Shown: positions 1-8,345, counted from the stretch's first letter. The stretch is 12,045 nucleotides of DNA from Chlamydiia bacterium (GCA_023269335.1 JAHFTM010000026.1:1-12045); one strand, 5' to 3'. A program made the numbers and translations. The notes: a model not told the origin generated them from the sequence alone.

Positions 1-102
1 GAGAAGAGCTGGAGTAACAGACGAGTCCACTCCGCCAGACATCCCCACAACAATGGTGGCAGGTGGTTGAATATGTGGATAAAAGTGAAAATCGTTTTCC
101 AT
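1..102 (-). CDS. mnmA: MnmA, tRNA-specific 2-thiouridylase, N-terminal fragment
   Basis: This is the first 34 codons of a minus-strand gene that runs off the left edge. The ATG is at 102-100, with AAAAGG just upstream as ribosome binding site. Residues 17-29 carry the ATP-binding PP-loop in the form IVVGMSGGVDSSV, which is typical of MnmA/TrmU. That enzyme adenylates C2 of U34 in Lys, Glu and Gln tRNAs and replaces oxygen with sulfur supplied by a sulfur carrier. The 16 residues before the motif form a short extension. A proline follows the motif (SSVTPALL), where alanine or serine is more usual. The catalytic cysteines lie outside the window, so the call rests on the PP-loop alone; another PP-loop ATPase is possible but less likely. 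Confidence 0.8.
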   Translation of the reverse strand, partial: MENDFHFYPHIQPPATIVVGMSGGVDSSVTPALL

Positions 103-201
103 AACCTTTTGAGTATAAGTAAAAAACAGACTCTATAGTAACTCATAGGAGGACAAAATTCAATCAGAAATGGTAAAATGAACAATTCAGTTCAATCAAA
201 T

Positions 202-206
202 GAGGG
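202..206 (+). promoter_or_regulatory. Ribosome binding site that decides the start at 215
   Basis: GAGGG at 202-206 sits 8 bases before the ATG at 215. The in-frame ATG at 200 has no comparable site and itself overlaps this motif. I therefore place the start of the following gene at 215 and not 200. Confidence 0.55.
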
Positions 207-214
207 TTTTTACT

Positions 215-874
215 ATGTCATTGCTTGTTCGTTCTCTTTTATGTCAGCGTGGATTGCGTTTTGGGTTGATAAATCCTGTGGCAGCACAAATGGTGACTAC
301 CAAAAATTTACACTGCCAAATTTCTACAAAGACAGCATATCTTGCTAGCTCAGTTTTACAATCGGTTGCATTGCCTGCAAAATCCATCGCTTTGAACAAT
401 AAAGCGGTGGCCAAAGCAGTTTTATTTGGAGTGGGTGCATTTGCTTTGGCAGTCGTTGTGAACGATAACCGCGAAGCTCAAAAAATGGAATTGGACGAAA
501 TGGTCCTCAAGCTTAAGCAAGTAAGGGGGCGCTGGGCACTTGCTTGTAACCATTTTCACAGCCAGATCAATAATGAAGGGAGTGAAAGTGAAACCATTGT
601 ACGAAAAGCACATCGCGACTTCGATGAGGCAAGCGCTTCTTGGAAGAACTTGATTCATCAAGTTGCTTGTCAAATTCTACAAAACGATTTGTTCTTTGAA
701 CGAACAAGTAACGGTAAACGTCTACCCATATCTGAGACGAGTAATCAGAAAAAATGGCTGGCTATCTCTCAGATTATCGTTGCGCTGAACGATTTTCAGG
801 CTAGGTATACATTCAAAGAGGAAAAGCAGCTCATGGAGTACATCAAAAGCTACCGCGCACAGTCAGGCAAATAG
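215..874 (+). CDS. Unknown membrane-anchored protein with presequence-like N-terminus
   Basis: I do not recognise this 219-residue protein. From the chosen start, the first 83 residues contain no Asp or Glu but several Arg, Lys and His residues plus many Ser, Thr, Leu and Ala. A hydrophobic stretch follows at about 68-83 (AVLFGVGAFALAVVV). The rest is a soluble, charged, probably helical domain (about 84-219). An acid-free basic segment, then a membrane segment, then a soluble domain is the layout of many imported mitochondrial inner-membrane proteins. It does not look like a normal Sec signal peptide, because the hydrophobic part is far from the N-terminus. Function is unknown. The gene diverges from mnmA and ends 4 bases from the convergent rsmE stop, with no terminator between them. 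An alternative start at 200 would add MRVFT. Confidence 0.7.
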   Translation: MSLLVRSLLCQRGLRFGLINPVAAQMVTTKNLHCQISTKTAYLASSVLQSVALPAKSIALNNKAVAKAVLFGVGAFALAVVVNDNREAQKMELDEMVLKLKQVRGRWALACNHFHSQINNEGSESETIVRKAHRDFDEASASWKNLIHQVACQILQNDLFFERTSNGKRLPISETSNQKKWLAISQIIVALNDFQARYTFKEEKQLMEYIKSYRAQSGK

Positions 875-878
875 ACAA

Positions 879-1598
879 TCAACTCTGTCCATATTCCATA
901 AACAGCGAGACCGCTATTATGGCCGCTGTCTCGGCTCGTAGGGTGTTTTTGGCAAGCGTGATTCCATGTGCTCCATGTTCTTGTAAACGCGTAACCTCTT
1001 CTTCCGTGAAGCCGCTTTCAGGGCCTATGTAGATAGTGGCAGCTTTTTGTTTTTGAAGATCTTGAGCAAAGCGTGCAATTAGTTGAGATGTAGAACTCAG
1101 ATCACCAAAAAAAGAGAGCTCTTCTTTTTTTAAGCACTCTTTGAGGTTTTTAGATATTTCAATTTTCGGGATGTATAATCTACCACACTGTTTGCAAGCT
1201 GAGATCACAATAGTATGAAGCCTTTTTAAGTACTGCTCTGAAAGCTCTTTTTTTTCAGAGCGCATGGCTTGAAATAAACAGATTTTACTTACGCCTAGCT
1301 CACATGCTTTTTCAAGGGCAAATTCGAGGTGGGTATTTTTTAAAAAGCCAAGCGCCAATGTCAAGAAAAAGTCCGCAGGCTTCTCTTTTTGTACAGAGCT
1401 AATTTGAACTATGGCCTGCTTTTTTTGAATAGAGGTAATCACGCCATGGGCAAGCTGCCCTTGTCCATTGATCAGTTCAAGTAGGTCACCATTTTTTTGA
1501 CGCATGACAGCATGTAAATGGTGAAATTCAGGCTCTTGAATGGTGACAGGCTGATCGATGTAAAAGGGCTCTGAAATGTAGTAACGGTGCTGTGGCAT
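879..1598 (-). CDS. rsmE: RsmE, 16S rRNA (uracil-1498-N3) methyltransferase
   Basis: At 239 residues it has the usual RsmE length. RsmE belongs to the SPOUT (knotted) SAM-dependent methyltransferases and methylates N3 of U1498 in 16S rRNA of the small subunit. Visible family features are an N-terminal PUA-like part with FHHLHAVMRQKNGD (25-38), an ACKQCGR...P segment (134-144; the family usually has EQ), the SAM-binding loop IGPESGF (191-197; usually GPEGG), and LAKNTLRAETAAI at 215-227 near the C-terminus. The start ATG overlaps the pyk stop by one base (TAATG), so it is probably translated by coupling from the pyk message. No terminator is visible beyond its stop. Confidence 0.93.
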   Translation of the reverse strand: MPQHRYYISEPFYIDQPVTIQEPEFHHLHAVMRQKNGDLLELINGQGQLAHGVITSIQKKQAIVQISSVQKEKPADFFLTLALGFLKNTHLEFALEKACELGVSKICLFQAMRSEKKELSEQYLKRLHTIVISACKQCGRLYIPKIEISKNLKECLKKEELSFFGDLSSTSQLIARFAQDLQKQKAATIYIGPESGFTEEEVTRLQEHGAHGITLAKNTLRAETAAIIAVSLFMEYGQS

Positions 1599-3358
1599 TA
1601 GACGACGACGCCTTTGTAAACAAGTGCTCTTTTTGGGTCAAGGCTTACAAGCTGACCTTCACGCAAGATGCGAAAAGCTCCATCTGCACGAGTGATGAGA
1701 GGCTTTTGTAACGACTTGGTGATGAGATGAGCATATTTTTCTGATTCATGATCATCAATATGGTTTTGCAACACAACAGCTGAAGCCTCTTGAATAAGCG
1801 AAACATAACTTTCATCGCAAGTCGAAATGACGATGATCTGGTTACGCACCTCATAGGGCTGTTTACTAGCAGAGCTTGGTACAAATGTGACATTGCCATG
1901 GAGAGGCTCACCTGAGCCGCCATGACCTCGCACAAGCACATTTCCAATATTTTCTACTAAGATAGTGTTAGTAGTGCCAGATACCCAAAAAGGAGATCCA
2001 GCAGTTAATACGACAAGATCGCCATAGGAGACATAATGGTGATTGAGAGCAAATTCTGAGGCCTCTTTGAAAGCTTCGTCAATTGTTTTGCAGTCAGTGC
2101 ACAAAACAGGTGTGATGCCCCAATTCATTGCGAGCTGGTGATAGGTTTTTTCATTGGAAGTGAGCGCAATAAGCGGCATTTTAGGGCGCAGTCTTGAGAT
2201 AAGCCGTGCTGTATTTCCTCCATGTGTGAAGGTGAAAATTGCTTTTGCACCTAGGCTATAGGCGGTTTTTACACTAGCTAACGTTACAGCTGAGGGCACA
2301 TCATGGTATAAAAGCTTTGTGTGTTGGTCAAAGAATGCTGAATAGTTAAAGTCATCTTCTGCTTCTACAATGATGCTTTTCATGATTTCGCACGCTTCAA
2401 ATGGATATTTACCGATGGCAGTCTCACCTGAAAGCATCACAGCTGAACTGCTATCGTGAATAGCGTTGGCGACATCAGATACTTCTGCTCTTGTAGGCCG
2501 TGGATTGTGGATCATAGACTCCAGCATTTGTGTTGCAGTGATTGCTGGTTTTCCTATGAGATAGCTTTTGCGGATCATCATTTTTTGCAGTCGTGGCACT
2601 TGACTTAAGGGCACTTCTACGCCAAGATCTCCCCGTGCAATCATAATGCCGTCAGCCACTTGTAAAATACTGTCAAAATTATGTATGCCAGCATGGTTTT
2701 CAATTTTTGCGATGACCTGCACGTCCGGACTTTTTTCATCCATAAGCAGTTTTTTAATAGAGAGAATAGCTTCTGCAGAGCGAACGAAGGAAACAGCTAT
2801 GCAGTCAATATCTTGGCTTAAGCCAAAGCGAATGTCGGCAAGGTCAGTCTCTGTAAGCGATGGCAAAGCAAGATCAACGTTTGGAATATTAACGCCCTTG
2901 GACGAATGAATCACCCCAGGATTTTCAATTTCAATGAGCACGCCCTCTTCACTTGTCTCAATGACATGTGAGGCTATATAGCCGTTGTCGATGAGAACGC
3001 GCGTTCCTACAGGTAGCGAGTCCAAAACGAAAGAGGGGACAATGTGCACCTTTTTTTCATCGCCTTCAACAACTTCTTTAACAAGCCACAATCTATGCCC
3101 AGCTTGAAGTTCAACGCCGCCGCGTTTTACTTTTCCAAGCCTTATTTCAGGGCCTTTGGTATCGAGCATAATGGCAAGGGGAACTTGGGCTATTTTTCGT
3201 GCTTCTTTTAAAAGTTCAATCACATGGCGATGCTCTTGATGAGTTCCGTGGCTAAAATTAAGCCTAGCGACATTCATCCCGGATGCGATCAGCCGTAAAA
3301 TAGAGTCCAGAGAGTTAACGGATGGGCCGATAGTACAAATAATTTTAGTTCGCGTCAT
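1598..3358 (-). CDS. pyk: Pyruvate kinase with C-terminal PEP-utilizer-like domain
   Basis: The enzyme converts phosphoenolpyruvate and ADP to pyruvate and ATP, the last step of glycolysis, in the cytoplasm. Of 586 residues, about 1-472 are the normal kinase: RTKIICTIGPS near the start, NVARLNFSHG (29-38), MLDTKGPEIRLG (64-75), the catalytic-lysine signature VIAKIEN (215-221), IMIARGDLGVE (239-249), ATQMLESM (275-282) and LSGETAIG (309-316). Residues about 473-586 match the extra C-terminal domain of Bacillus-type enzymes, including VLVRGHGGSG and a final GQLVSLDPKRALVYKG. The TSHAA phosphohistidine motif of that domain is replaced around 530-545. I start at 3358 because family members begin at MTRTKI-like sequence; GAGGG lies 4 bases upstream. 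An in-frame ATG at 3385 with its own AGGA site would add nine residues. Confidence 0.96.
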   Translation of the reverse strand: MTRTKIICTIGPSVNSLDSILRLIASGMNVARLNFSHGTHQEHRHVIELLKEARKIAQVPLAIMLDTKGPEIRLGKVKRGGVELQAGHRLWLVKEVVEGDEKKVHIVPSFVLDSLPVGTRVLIDNGYIASHVIETSEEGVLIEIENPGVIHSSKGVNIPNVDLALPSLTETDLADIRFGLSQDIDCIAVSFVRSAEAILSIKKLLMDEKSPDVQVIAKIENHAGIHNFDSILQVADGIMIARGDLGVEVPLSQVPRLQKMMIRKSYLIGKPAITATQMLESMIHNPRPTRAEVSDVANAIHDSSSAVMLSGETAIGKYPFEACEIMKSIIVEAEDDFNYSAFFDQHTKLLYHDVPSAVTLASVKTAYSLGAKAIFTFTHGGNTARLISRLRPKMPLIALTSNEKTYHQLAMNWGITPVLCTDCKTIDEAFKEASEFALNHHYVSYGDLVVLTAGSPFWVSGTTNTILVENIGNVLVRGHGGSGEPLHGNVTFVPSSASKQPYEVRNQIIVISTCDESYVSLIQEASAVVLQNHIDDHESEKYAHLITKSLQKPLITRADGAFRILREGQLVSLDPKRALVYKGVVV

Positions 3359-3385
3359 GAAACCCTCATAGAAAGAAAGCCTCAT

Positions 3386-3509
3386 GATTATCCTACCATC
3401 GACAAAAATTCAACAAAAATTAAGATAATACATGATCCTTGCTAATCAAATTCCAATTTTGGTATTTTAGTGGGTTAATAATTTAGAGATAATTCTGAGG
3501 GGTGGTTTT
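3386..3509. promoter_or_regulatory. Divergent intergenic region between pyk and the TPR operon
   Basis: These 124 AT-rich bases must hold start signals for both directions. For the minus-strand pyk-rsmE unit, a good -10 (TATTAT) lies at 3430-3425, but no -35 at ideal spacing is convincing. For the plus strand, TTGCTA (3439-3444) with TATTTT (3463-3468) is a weak pair at 18 bases. A clear ribosome binding site, TGAGGGG (3496-3502), stands 7 bases before the ATG at 3510. No operator-like inverted repeat was seen. Confidence 0.3.
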
Positions 3510-5306
3510 ATGAGCTTAGCTCTAAGCGGTATCTCAAATCAAGTTCTACCACCAACATTTCATGAATCAGCAAACGAAGCAGATGATGAATTTGTAGCAG
3601 TCAATACACAAGCCTCTTTCTTGCAAAAAGAGGCTCAGACACAGGAATCTTTCGATGGTCTTGTGCGTCTTGTAGATGATATTGGAAGAGCATTTATCAA
3701 GAAAATAGAGGGCTGTTCTTATCAAACGACAAAAGAGCCGGAAGAACTTTCAGCGCAGCTTGGAGAGATTTTAGATAAAATCCATTGCTATAGTCTAGGC
3801 TTGAAGAAAATTGAAGAAGCACAAGGGCCTTGGCAGTTCTGGCGTTCTCGGTTCGGCTTAGGGGGTGACCATCCTTCACAAATACTGCTAAAACAGCTGG
3901 ATGCTGCGCTTAAAGCAAGTTTTCGAGGGTATCTCAAGCGTTGTCAAGTAAGTGCTGATCGGGTGCTGATTGAAGGGCAATTTAGCGCAGCGTTGAAAGT
4001 GTATCGACGCCTTGAAACCATTGCTCCCCGAAATGGTGGGATTCTCGAGAGGTTAGGTGACTTATATATGCAGGCTGGGCAGCGAGAAAAGGCGATTGAC
4101 TATTTTGATAAACTGCTTTCTCGCAAGATCCGTCCGGTGAGCTGTTCGTTCAAAAAAGCGCACTGTTTGTTGGATTTAGGAAGATCGAAAGAGGCGTTTG
4201 AAATTTTGCATCGACTTTCCCAGAAAAATGCCGAGATTGTTGCCATTAAAAAAGAGCTTATTTTGAAGGGGATTGAATCAAAAATCAAGCTTGGGAGATA
4301 TTTGGATGCTATTTCTGATGCTCACTTAGCAATCGAAAACTATCCAGAGGTAGATGAGTTCAAAAGAAATTTAATCGATGCTTATCTTGCCTATTCAATA
4401 CGTGATAATGGAGAGCTTTTTCGCAAGCATTTCCCACAGCTTTCTAGCTATTTTTCAAAACAAAGTTGTTATTCGGTTGTGCGGCGTAGTTCAGGTGATT
4501 CTCTGCAGGTTATGTTCGATCTTTTTGACTACAGTGCAAAACGCTCAAGCTTTGCTTTTACTTTGTATCAAGAATGTATCTGCTCTGCTGAAAATTCGCT
4601 AGAATTTTTGGAAATTTGTTATGACAATTTACTGAGTCGGTTAGAGTTTTTAGAAATGAAAAAAGAGTCTGTACAACGCGAGAAAGTTGAGCTTTATGAG
4701 AAAATCAAAACACACAGTTTTGAGGATGAGGATGAAACTGCAGCTTTACGAACGAGATTAGTGGCACTACCAGAAGAGTTTGTAGGCGGTAGACTCGCGC
4801 CCGTTAAAATTGGATTAATTCAGTATATTAATTTCTACAACGCTGTTATTTTACGATTGAAAGACAAGGTCAAGCAGGCAGACTGGAAGCAGAAAATTGA
4901 ACAGCTTGATGCACGAGCTAAGCTATTGAAAAATGGACTCGTTGGACTTGTTTGCGAGTTTTTAAACGAACTGCGTGGGCTTTTTACAACGCGTGAGCAG
5001 ATAGCAAAGCGCGCTAAAAACATACAAGAGCCGGATGATGAAATTTCAGCGGTTGATTTGATCAAACGCGGCAATTTAATGAATTTTATTAAAGATGCTT
5101 TTGTGCCTAAAGAAGAACAAGAAGAAATGGTAAAATATTTAGAAATGCAAGGGATTGACTTAGATAGTTTATTCCACTCTGAGTTGATGAGTGCTGCATG
5201 TGGCACGAAAGTGTTAAAGGTAGCTGAGATGAAAGCCTTGCAGGATTTTGTAAAAGCAAAAACTATCAAAACAATTGACGATTTAAAAAGGTATAATACA
5301 AAGTGA
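3510..5306 (+). CDS. Cytoplasmic tetratricopeptide-repeat protein, function unknown
   Basis: This is a 598-residue protein without a signal peptide or membrane segment. TPR-like helical pairs span about 148-285. The clearest is around 177-208, with ILERLGDLYMQAGQREKAI in the canonical spacing of small and bulky residues; weaker copies lie near 215-240 and 252-282. TPRs bind other proteins, so a scaffold or chaperone-like role is plausible, but the partner is not evident. The rest is charged and helical, with a possible coiled coil around 378-402. It is the first gene of a plus-strand operon and overlaps nusB in a GTGA junction. Its start is well supported by TGAGGGG at 7 bases. In an intracellular bacterium a TPR protein could also be a secretion chaperone; nothing here proves that. 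Confidence 0.85.
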   Translation: MSLALSGISNQVLPPTFHESANEADDEFVAVNTQASFLQKEAQTQESFDGLVRLVDDIGRAFIKKIEGCSYQTTKEPEELSAQLGEILDKIHCYSLGLKKIEEAQGPWQFWRSRFGLGGDHPSQILLKQLDAALKASFRGYLKRCQVSADRVLIEGQFSAALKVYRRLETIAPRNGGILERLGDLYMQAGQREKAIDYFDKLLSRKIRPVSCSFKKAHCLLDLGRSKEAFEILHRLSQKNAEIVAIKKELILKGIESKIKLGRYLDAISDAHLAIENYPEVDEFKRNLIDAYLAYSIRDNGELFRKHFPQLSSYFSKQSCYSVVRRSSGDSLQVMFDLFDYSAKRSSFAFTLYQECICSAENSLEFLEICYDNLLSRLEFLEMKKESVQREKVELYEKIKTHSFEDEDETAALRTRLVALPEEFVGGRLAPVKIGLIQYINFYNAVILRLKDKVKQADWKQKIEQLDARAKLLKNGLVGLVCEFLNELRGLFTTREQIAKRAKNIQEPDDEISAVDLIKRGNLMNFIKDAFVPKEEQEEMVKYLEMQGIDLDSLFHSELMSAACGTKVLKVAEMKALQDFVKAKTIKTIDDLKRYNTK

Positions 5307-5719
5307 CACTACCACAGCAAAAAAACAGAGAACTTGTCTTTGAAATTCTTTACAGTTATGAGTTTCATGAAAGCAGTGCTGATGAGCTTTGCAGTTTCAT
5401 CATGAGAGAGCACAAGATCAGCAAAAAAAATGTGCTAGAGTGCTTGACAAAGGCTACCATGATTCATAAAGAAAAAGAAAAACTTGATACTCTCATTCGA
5501 GAGGTATCGCACTCTTATGATTTGAAGCGGATCCATTCCATTGAACGCAATATTTTGAGGCTCGCATTTTTTGAACTTTTTATTGAAAAGAAGAATGAGT
5601 CTAGAGTGGTGATTGCCGAAGCGTTGCGTCTTGCAAGAAAGTTTACCACACCTGAGGCACAAGGGTTTATTTTGGCTTTAATGGATGCTTCTATAAAACG
5701 TACAATGACTACTACGTAA
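5303..5719 (+). CDS. nusB: NusB, transcription antitermination factor
   Basis: NusB is a small all-helical protein that, with NusE (ribosomal protein S10), binds boxA RNA and supports antitermination in rRNA operons. The 138 residues are of typical length. The C-terminal family core is clear: IERNILRLAFFELFIE (80-95), VVIAEALRLARKFTTPEAQGF (102-122) and LALMD (124-128). The N-terminal RNA-binding helix (RELVFEILYSYEF, 9-21) is also recognisable. It starts with GTG at 5303, and the stop of the TPR gene (TGA, 5304-5306) overlaps this codon, indicating translational coupling; an AAAAGG site lies about 11 bases upstream. murB starts 10 bases after its stop. Confidence 0.93.
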   Translation: MTLPQQKNRELVFEILYSYEFHESSADELCSFIMREHKISKKNVLECLTKATMIHKEKEKLDTLIREVSHSYDLKRIHSIERNILRLAFFELFIEKKNESRVVIAEALRLARKFTTPEAQGFILALMDASIKRTMTTT

Positions 5720-5729
5720 GAGGTGAGAG

Positions 5730-6596
5730 GTGTATTCTAACTTTACGAAAAGCAAACTCCTTTCAGAGCATTCCACATTTGGCATTGGGGGAGCTGCGCG
5801 CTATTTCATTGAAGTAAAAGAAATTAGCGAGCTTCAAAAGGTGTTGCATTTTTGCTTCAGTGAGAAACTACCATTTTTTGTTTTAGGAAAAGGGTCAAAC
5901 TGTCTTTTTTCAGATGATGGTTTCGATGGACTTGTGATTTTGAATAAAATTGATTTTTGCCATGAAATCGAAAATCACGGGATCTATGTTGGAGCAGGTT
6001 TTAGCTTTTCATTGCTTGGCATGCAGACAGCTAGAAGGGGGCTTTCCGGTCTTGAATTTGCTGCGGGCATTCCAGCGACTGTTGGCGGCGCTATATTTAT
6101 GAATGCAGGAGCTCAAGGCTCTGACACACAAAGTGTACTTTCAGAAGTTGAGTTTGTAGATGAGAAAGGAGAGCTTCACCTTTTAAAAAAAGAAGAGCTT
6201 GAATTTTCTTATCGTTTCAGCGCCTTTCAAAAGATGAAAGGTGCCATTGCGAGTGCTCGTTTTTGTTTGAGTCCGCAAGAAGGTGCTCGTAAAAAGCAGC
6301 TTGAGCTTTTAGACTATCGCATCCGCACACAGCCGTATCATGAAAAGACAGCGGGTTGTGTTTTTCGCAACCCTGTGGGGGCATCTGCAGGGCTTTTGAT
6401 TGATAATAGCGGATTAAAGGGTGTGCATTGTGGTCTGGCCAAAGTATCGGAGATGCATGCCAATTTCCTTGTGAACACGGGTACTTGCACTTCTAAAGAT
6501 ATGTTGGAGCTTATACAGCTTGTGCAAAAAAAAGTAAAAGAGCAGCATGGCTATGATCTTGAACCTGAAATTCGGGTCATCGAATGCCAGAGATAA
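5730..6596 (+). CDS. murB: MurB, UDP-N-acetylenolpyruvoylglucosamine reductase
   Basis: MurB is a cytoplasmic FAD enzyme that uses NADPH to reduce UDP-GlcNAc-enolpyruvate to UDP-MurNAc, the second committed step of peptidoglycan precursor synthesis. Motifs are TFGIGGAARYF (16-26), VLGKGSNCLFSDDGF (51-65) for FAD binding, GIPATVGGAIFMNAGAQG (113-130), SYRFSAFQ (160-167) holding the conserved Arg, AGCVFRNP (208-215), and EPEIRVIE (278-285) holding the catalytic Glu280. At 288 residues without the extra loop it is a type II enzyme. The usual proton-donor Ser in GS-F-NP is Cys210 here. The start is GTG, with GAGG 6 bases upstream. Its last codons overlap the start of the next gene by 13 bases. 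Confidence 0.95.
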   Translation: MYSNFTKSKLLSEHSTFGIGGAARYFIEVKEISELQKVLHFCFSEKLPFFVLGKGSNCLFSDDGFDGLVILNKIDFCHEIENHGIYVGAGFSFSLLGMQTARRGLSGLEFAAGIPATVGGAIFMNAGAQGSDTQSVLSEVEFVDEKGELHLLKKEELEFSYRFSAFQKMKGAIASARFCLSPQEGARKKQLELLDYRIRTQPYHEKTAGCVFRNPVGASAGLLIDNSGLKGVHCGLAKVSEMHANFLVNTGTCTSKDMLELIQLVQKKVKEQHGYDLEPEIRVIECQR

Positions 6597-7432
6597 AGGC
6601 GGACCTCCATTGCCACACGACCCATTCAGATGGCTCTTATACCCCATTGGAGCTCGTTCAGCTTGCAAAAAAAATAGGGCTCAATGCGCTGAGTATCACA
6701 GACCACGATGCTATTTCTGCTTATGAAGAAGTGGCTCATTTGCCTCAAGATGAGATCAGGCTGCTACCTGGCGTAGAGCTTTCAACAACATTTGGCGATA
6801 CACAGATCCATGTTCTAGGCTATGCCTTTGATCCAAAGGCAAAGGTACTGCAAGAGTTTTGCCAGGCATGCCGTAAACATAGGATTGAACGAAATAAAGA
6901 GATTTTAGATAGGCTTTGGGATGTTGGTATTCGCATTGAGGAAAAAGACATTGTCAAAAGAGATGACCTGCGCACAGCTTATGGACGACCACATATCGCT
7001 AAAGGTATGATGGACAAAGGGTATGTAACGACTATTCAAGAAGCCTTTCGAAAATATATTGGCGAAGGTAAGCCCTGTTATGTTCCAGGGAAAAAGTATA
7101 GTGTTGAAGAGGCTATTGAGGCGATCCATGCATCTTCTGGTGTGGCTGTAATTGCCCATCCTCATTTGATTTACACGAAGAAAGTGCTGAATGAGCTGTT
7201 GAAATGTCAATTTGATGGCCTTGAAGCCTACTATTGCCGTTTTGATGCTCGTGTTGATGAAAAGTGGGTAGTGCTTGCTAAAGATAAAGGGCTATTTACA
7301 ACAGGTGGCTCAGATTTTCATGGAAGTACGAGACCTGAAGTGAAGCTTGGCTGTAAGCTTGCTCCAACAGAGGTATTTCTTACTCTGTGGAACCATTTTC
7401 AAAAGGTTACGGGCAGTCAAGCCTGCCCGTAA
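6584..7432 (+). CDS. PHP-domain metal-dependent phosphoesterase (YciV/RNase AM type)
   Basis: The 282 residues match the length and motif order of the PHP family that includes E. coli YciV (RNase AM) and 3',5'-nucleoside bisphosphate phosphatases. Metal ligands visible are DLHCHTTHSDG (7-17), TDHD (39-42), GVE (63-65), His76 in HVLGY, RPHIA (135-139), IAHPH (190-194) and GSDFHG (242-247). Such enzymes act on short RNA 5' ends or on pAp-type nucleotides, using a trinuclear metal site in the cytoplasm. Substrate choice cannot be read from the sequence, so I give no symbol. The ATG at 6584 lies inside the murB 3' end (13-base overlap), so it is the last gene of the TPR-nusB-murB operon. Its stop codon is part of the 11-bp hairpin at 7406-7433. 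Confidence 0.88.
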   Translation: MPEIKADLHCHTTHSDGSYTPLELVQLAKKIGLNALSITDHDAISAYEEVAHLPQDEIRLLPGVELSTTFGDTQIHVLGYAFDPKAKVLQEFCQACRKHRIERNKEILDRLWDVGIRIEEKDIVKRDDLRTAYGRPHIAKGMMDKGYVTTIQEAFRKYIGEGKPCYVPGKKYSVEEAIEAIHASSGVAVIAHPHLIYTKKVLNELLKCQFDGLEAYYCRFDARVDEKWVVLAKDKGLFTTGGSDFHGSTRPEVKLGCKLAPTEVFLTLWNHFQKVTGSQACP

Positions 7433-7433
7433 C
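7406..7433. terminator. Perfect 11-bp hairpin at the convergent junction
   Basis: GTTACGGGCAG (7406-7416) and CTGCCCGTAAC (7423-7433) form a perfect stem with the 6-base loop TCAAGC. It contains the stop codon of the PHP gene. On the minus strand the stem is followed by CTTTT, which fits intrinsic termination of the leftward genes. On the plus strand there is no U-run, so rightward termination here would be weak or assisted. Confidence 0.6.
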
Positions 7434-7436
7434 AAA

Positions 7437-7454
7437 GCTGCATCAAGCTGCAGC
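7437..7454. repeat. Second short hairpin with the same TCAAGC loop
   Basis: GCTGCA (7437-7442) and TGCAGC (7449-7454) pair around TCAAGC, the same loop as in the stronger hairpin 20 bases earlier. No T-run follows in either direction beyond three bases. It may be part of a composite bidirectional terminator. Confidence 0.4.
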
Positions 7455-7459
7455 ACTCC

Positions 7460-7476
7460 AAAAACGCTTCGCGTTT
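7460..7476 (-). terminator. Intrinsic terminator for the leftward Ala/Pro-rich gene
   Basis: On the minus strand AAACGC-GAA-GCGTTTTT begins 10 bases after the stop codon at 7487. The stem is 6 bp with a GAA loop closed by C-G pairs, and five T residues form and follow the stem's 3' arm. The GC core is short, but GCGAAGC mini-hairpins are known to be unusually stable. It is probably backed up by the two hairpins further downstream. Confidence 0.5.
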
Positions 7477-7486
7477 ATCAAGAGTC

Positions 7487-8311
<825 letters not shown>

Positions 8312-8345
8312 GTAAACACCTTGGTTATTATTTTAGATGCTAATT

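Noticed and set aside
178..348. A 56-codon plus-strand frame with a hydrophobic segment
   Set aside because: It has no ribosome binding site of its own and overlaps the longer open frame from 215, which has one. I kept it only as a finding, not a gene.
875..878. A terminator between the convergent orphan gene and rsmE
   Set aside because: Only four bases separate the stops, and no stem with a T-run was seen around them on either strand.
4835..5269. A 144-codon minus-strand frame inside the TPR gene
   Set aside because: It lies wholly within a real gene on the other strand, has a Ser/Cys/Phe-rich shadow composition and shows no family motif.
6905..7210. A 101-codon minus-strand frame within the PHP gene
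   Set aside because: The sense strand carries conserved PHP metal motifs throughout this stretch; the antisense frame has no start signal or motif.
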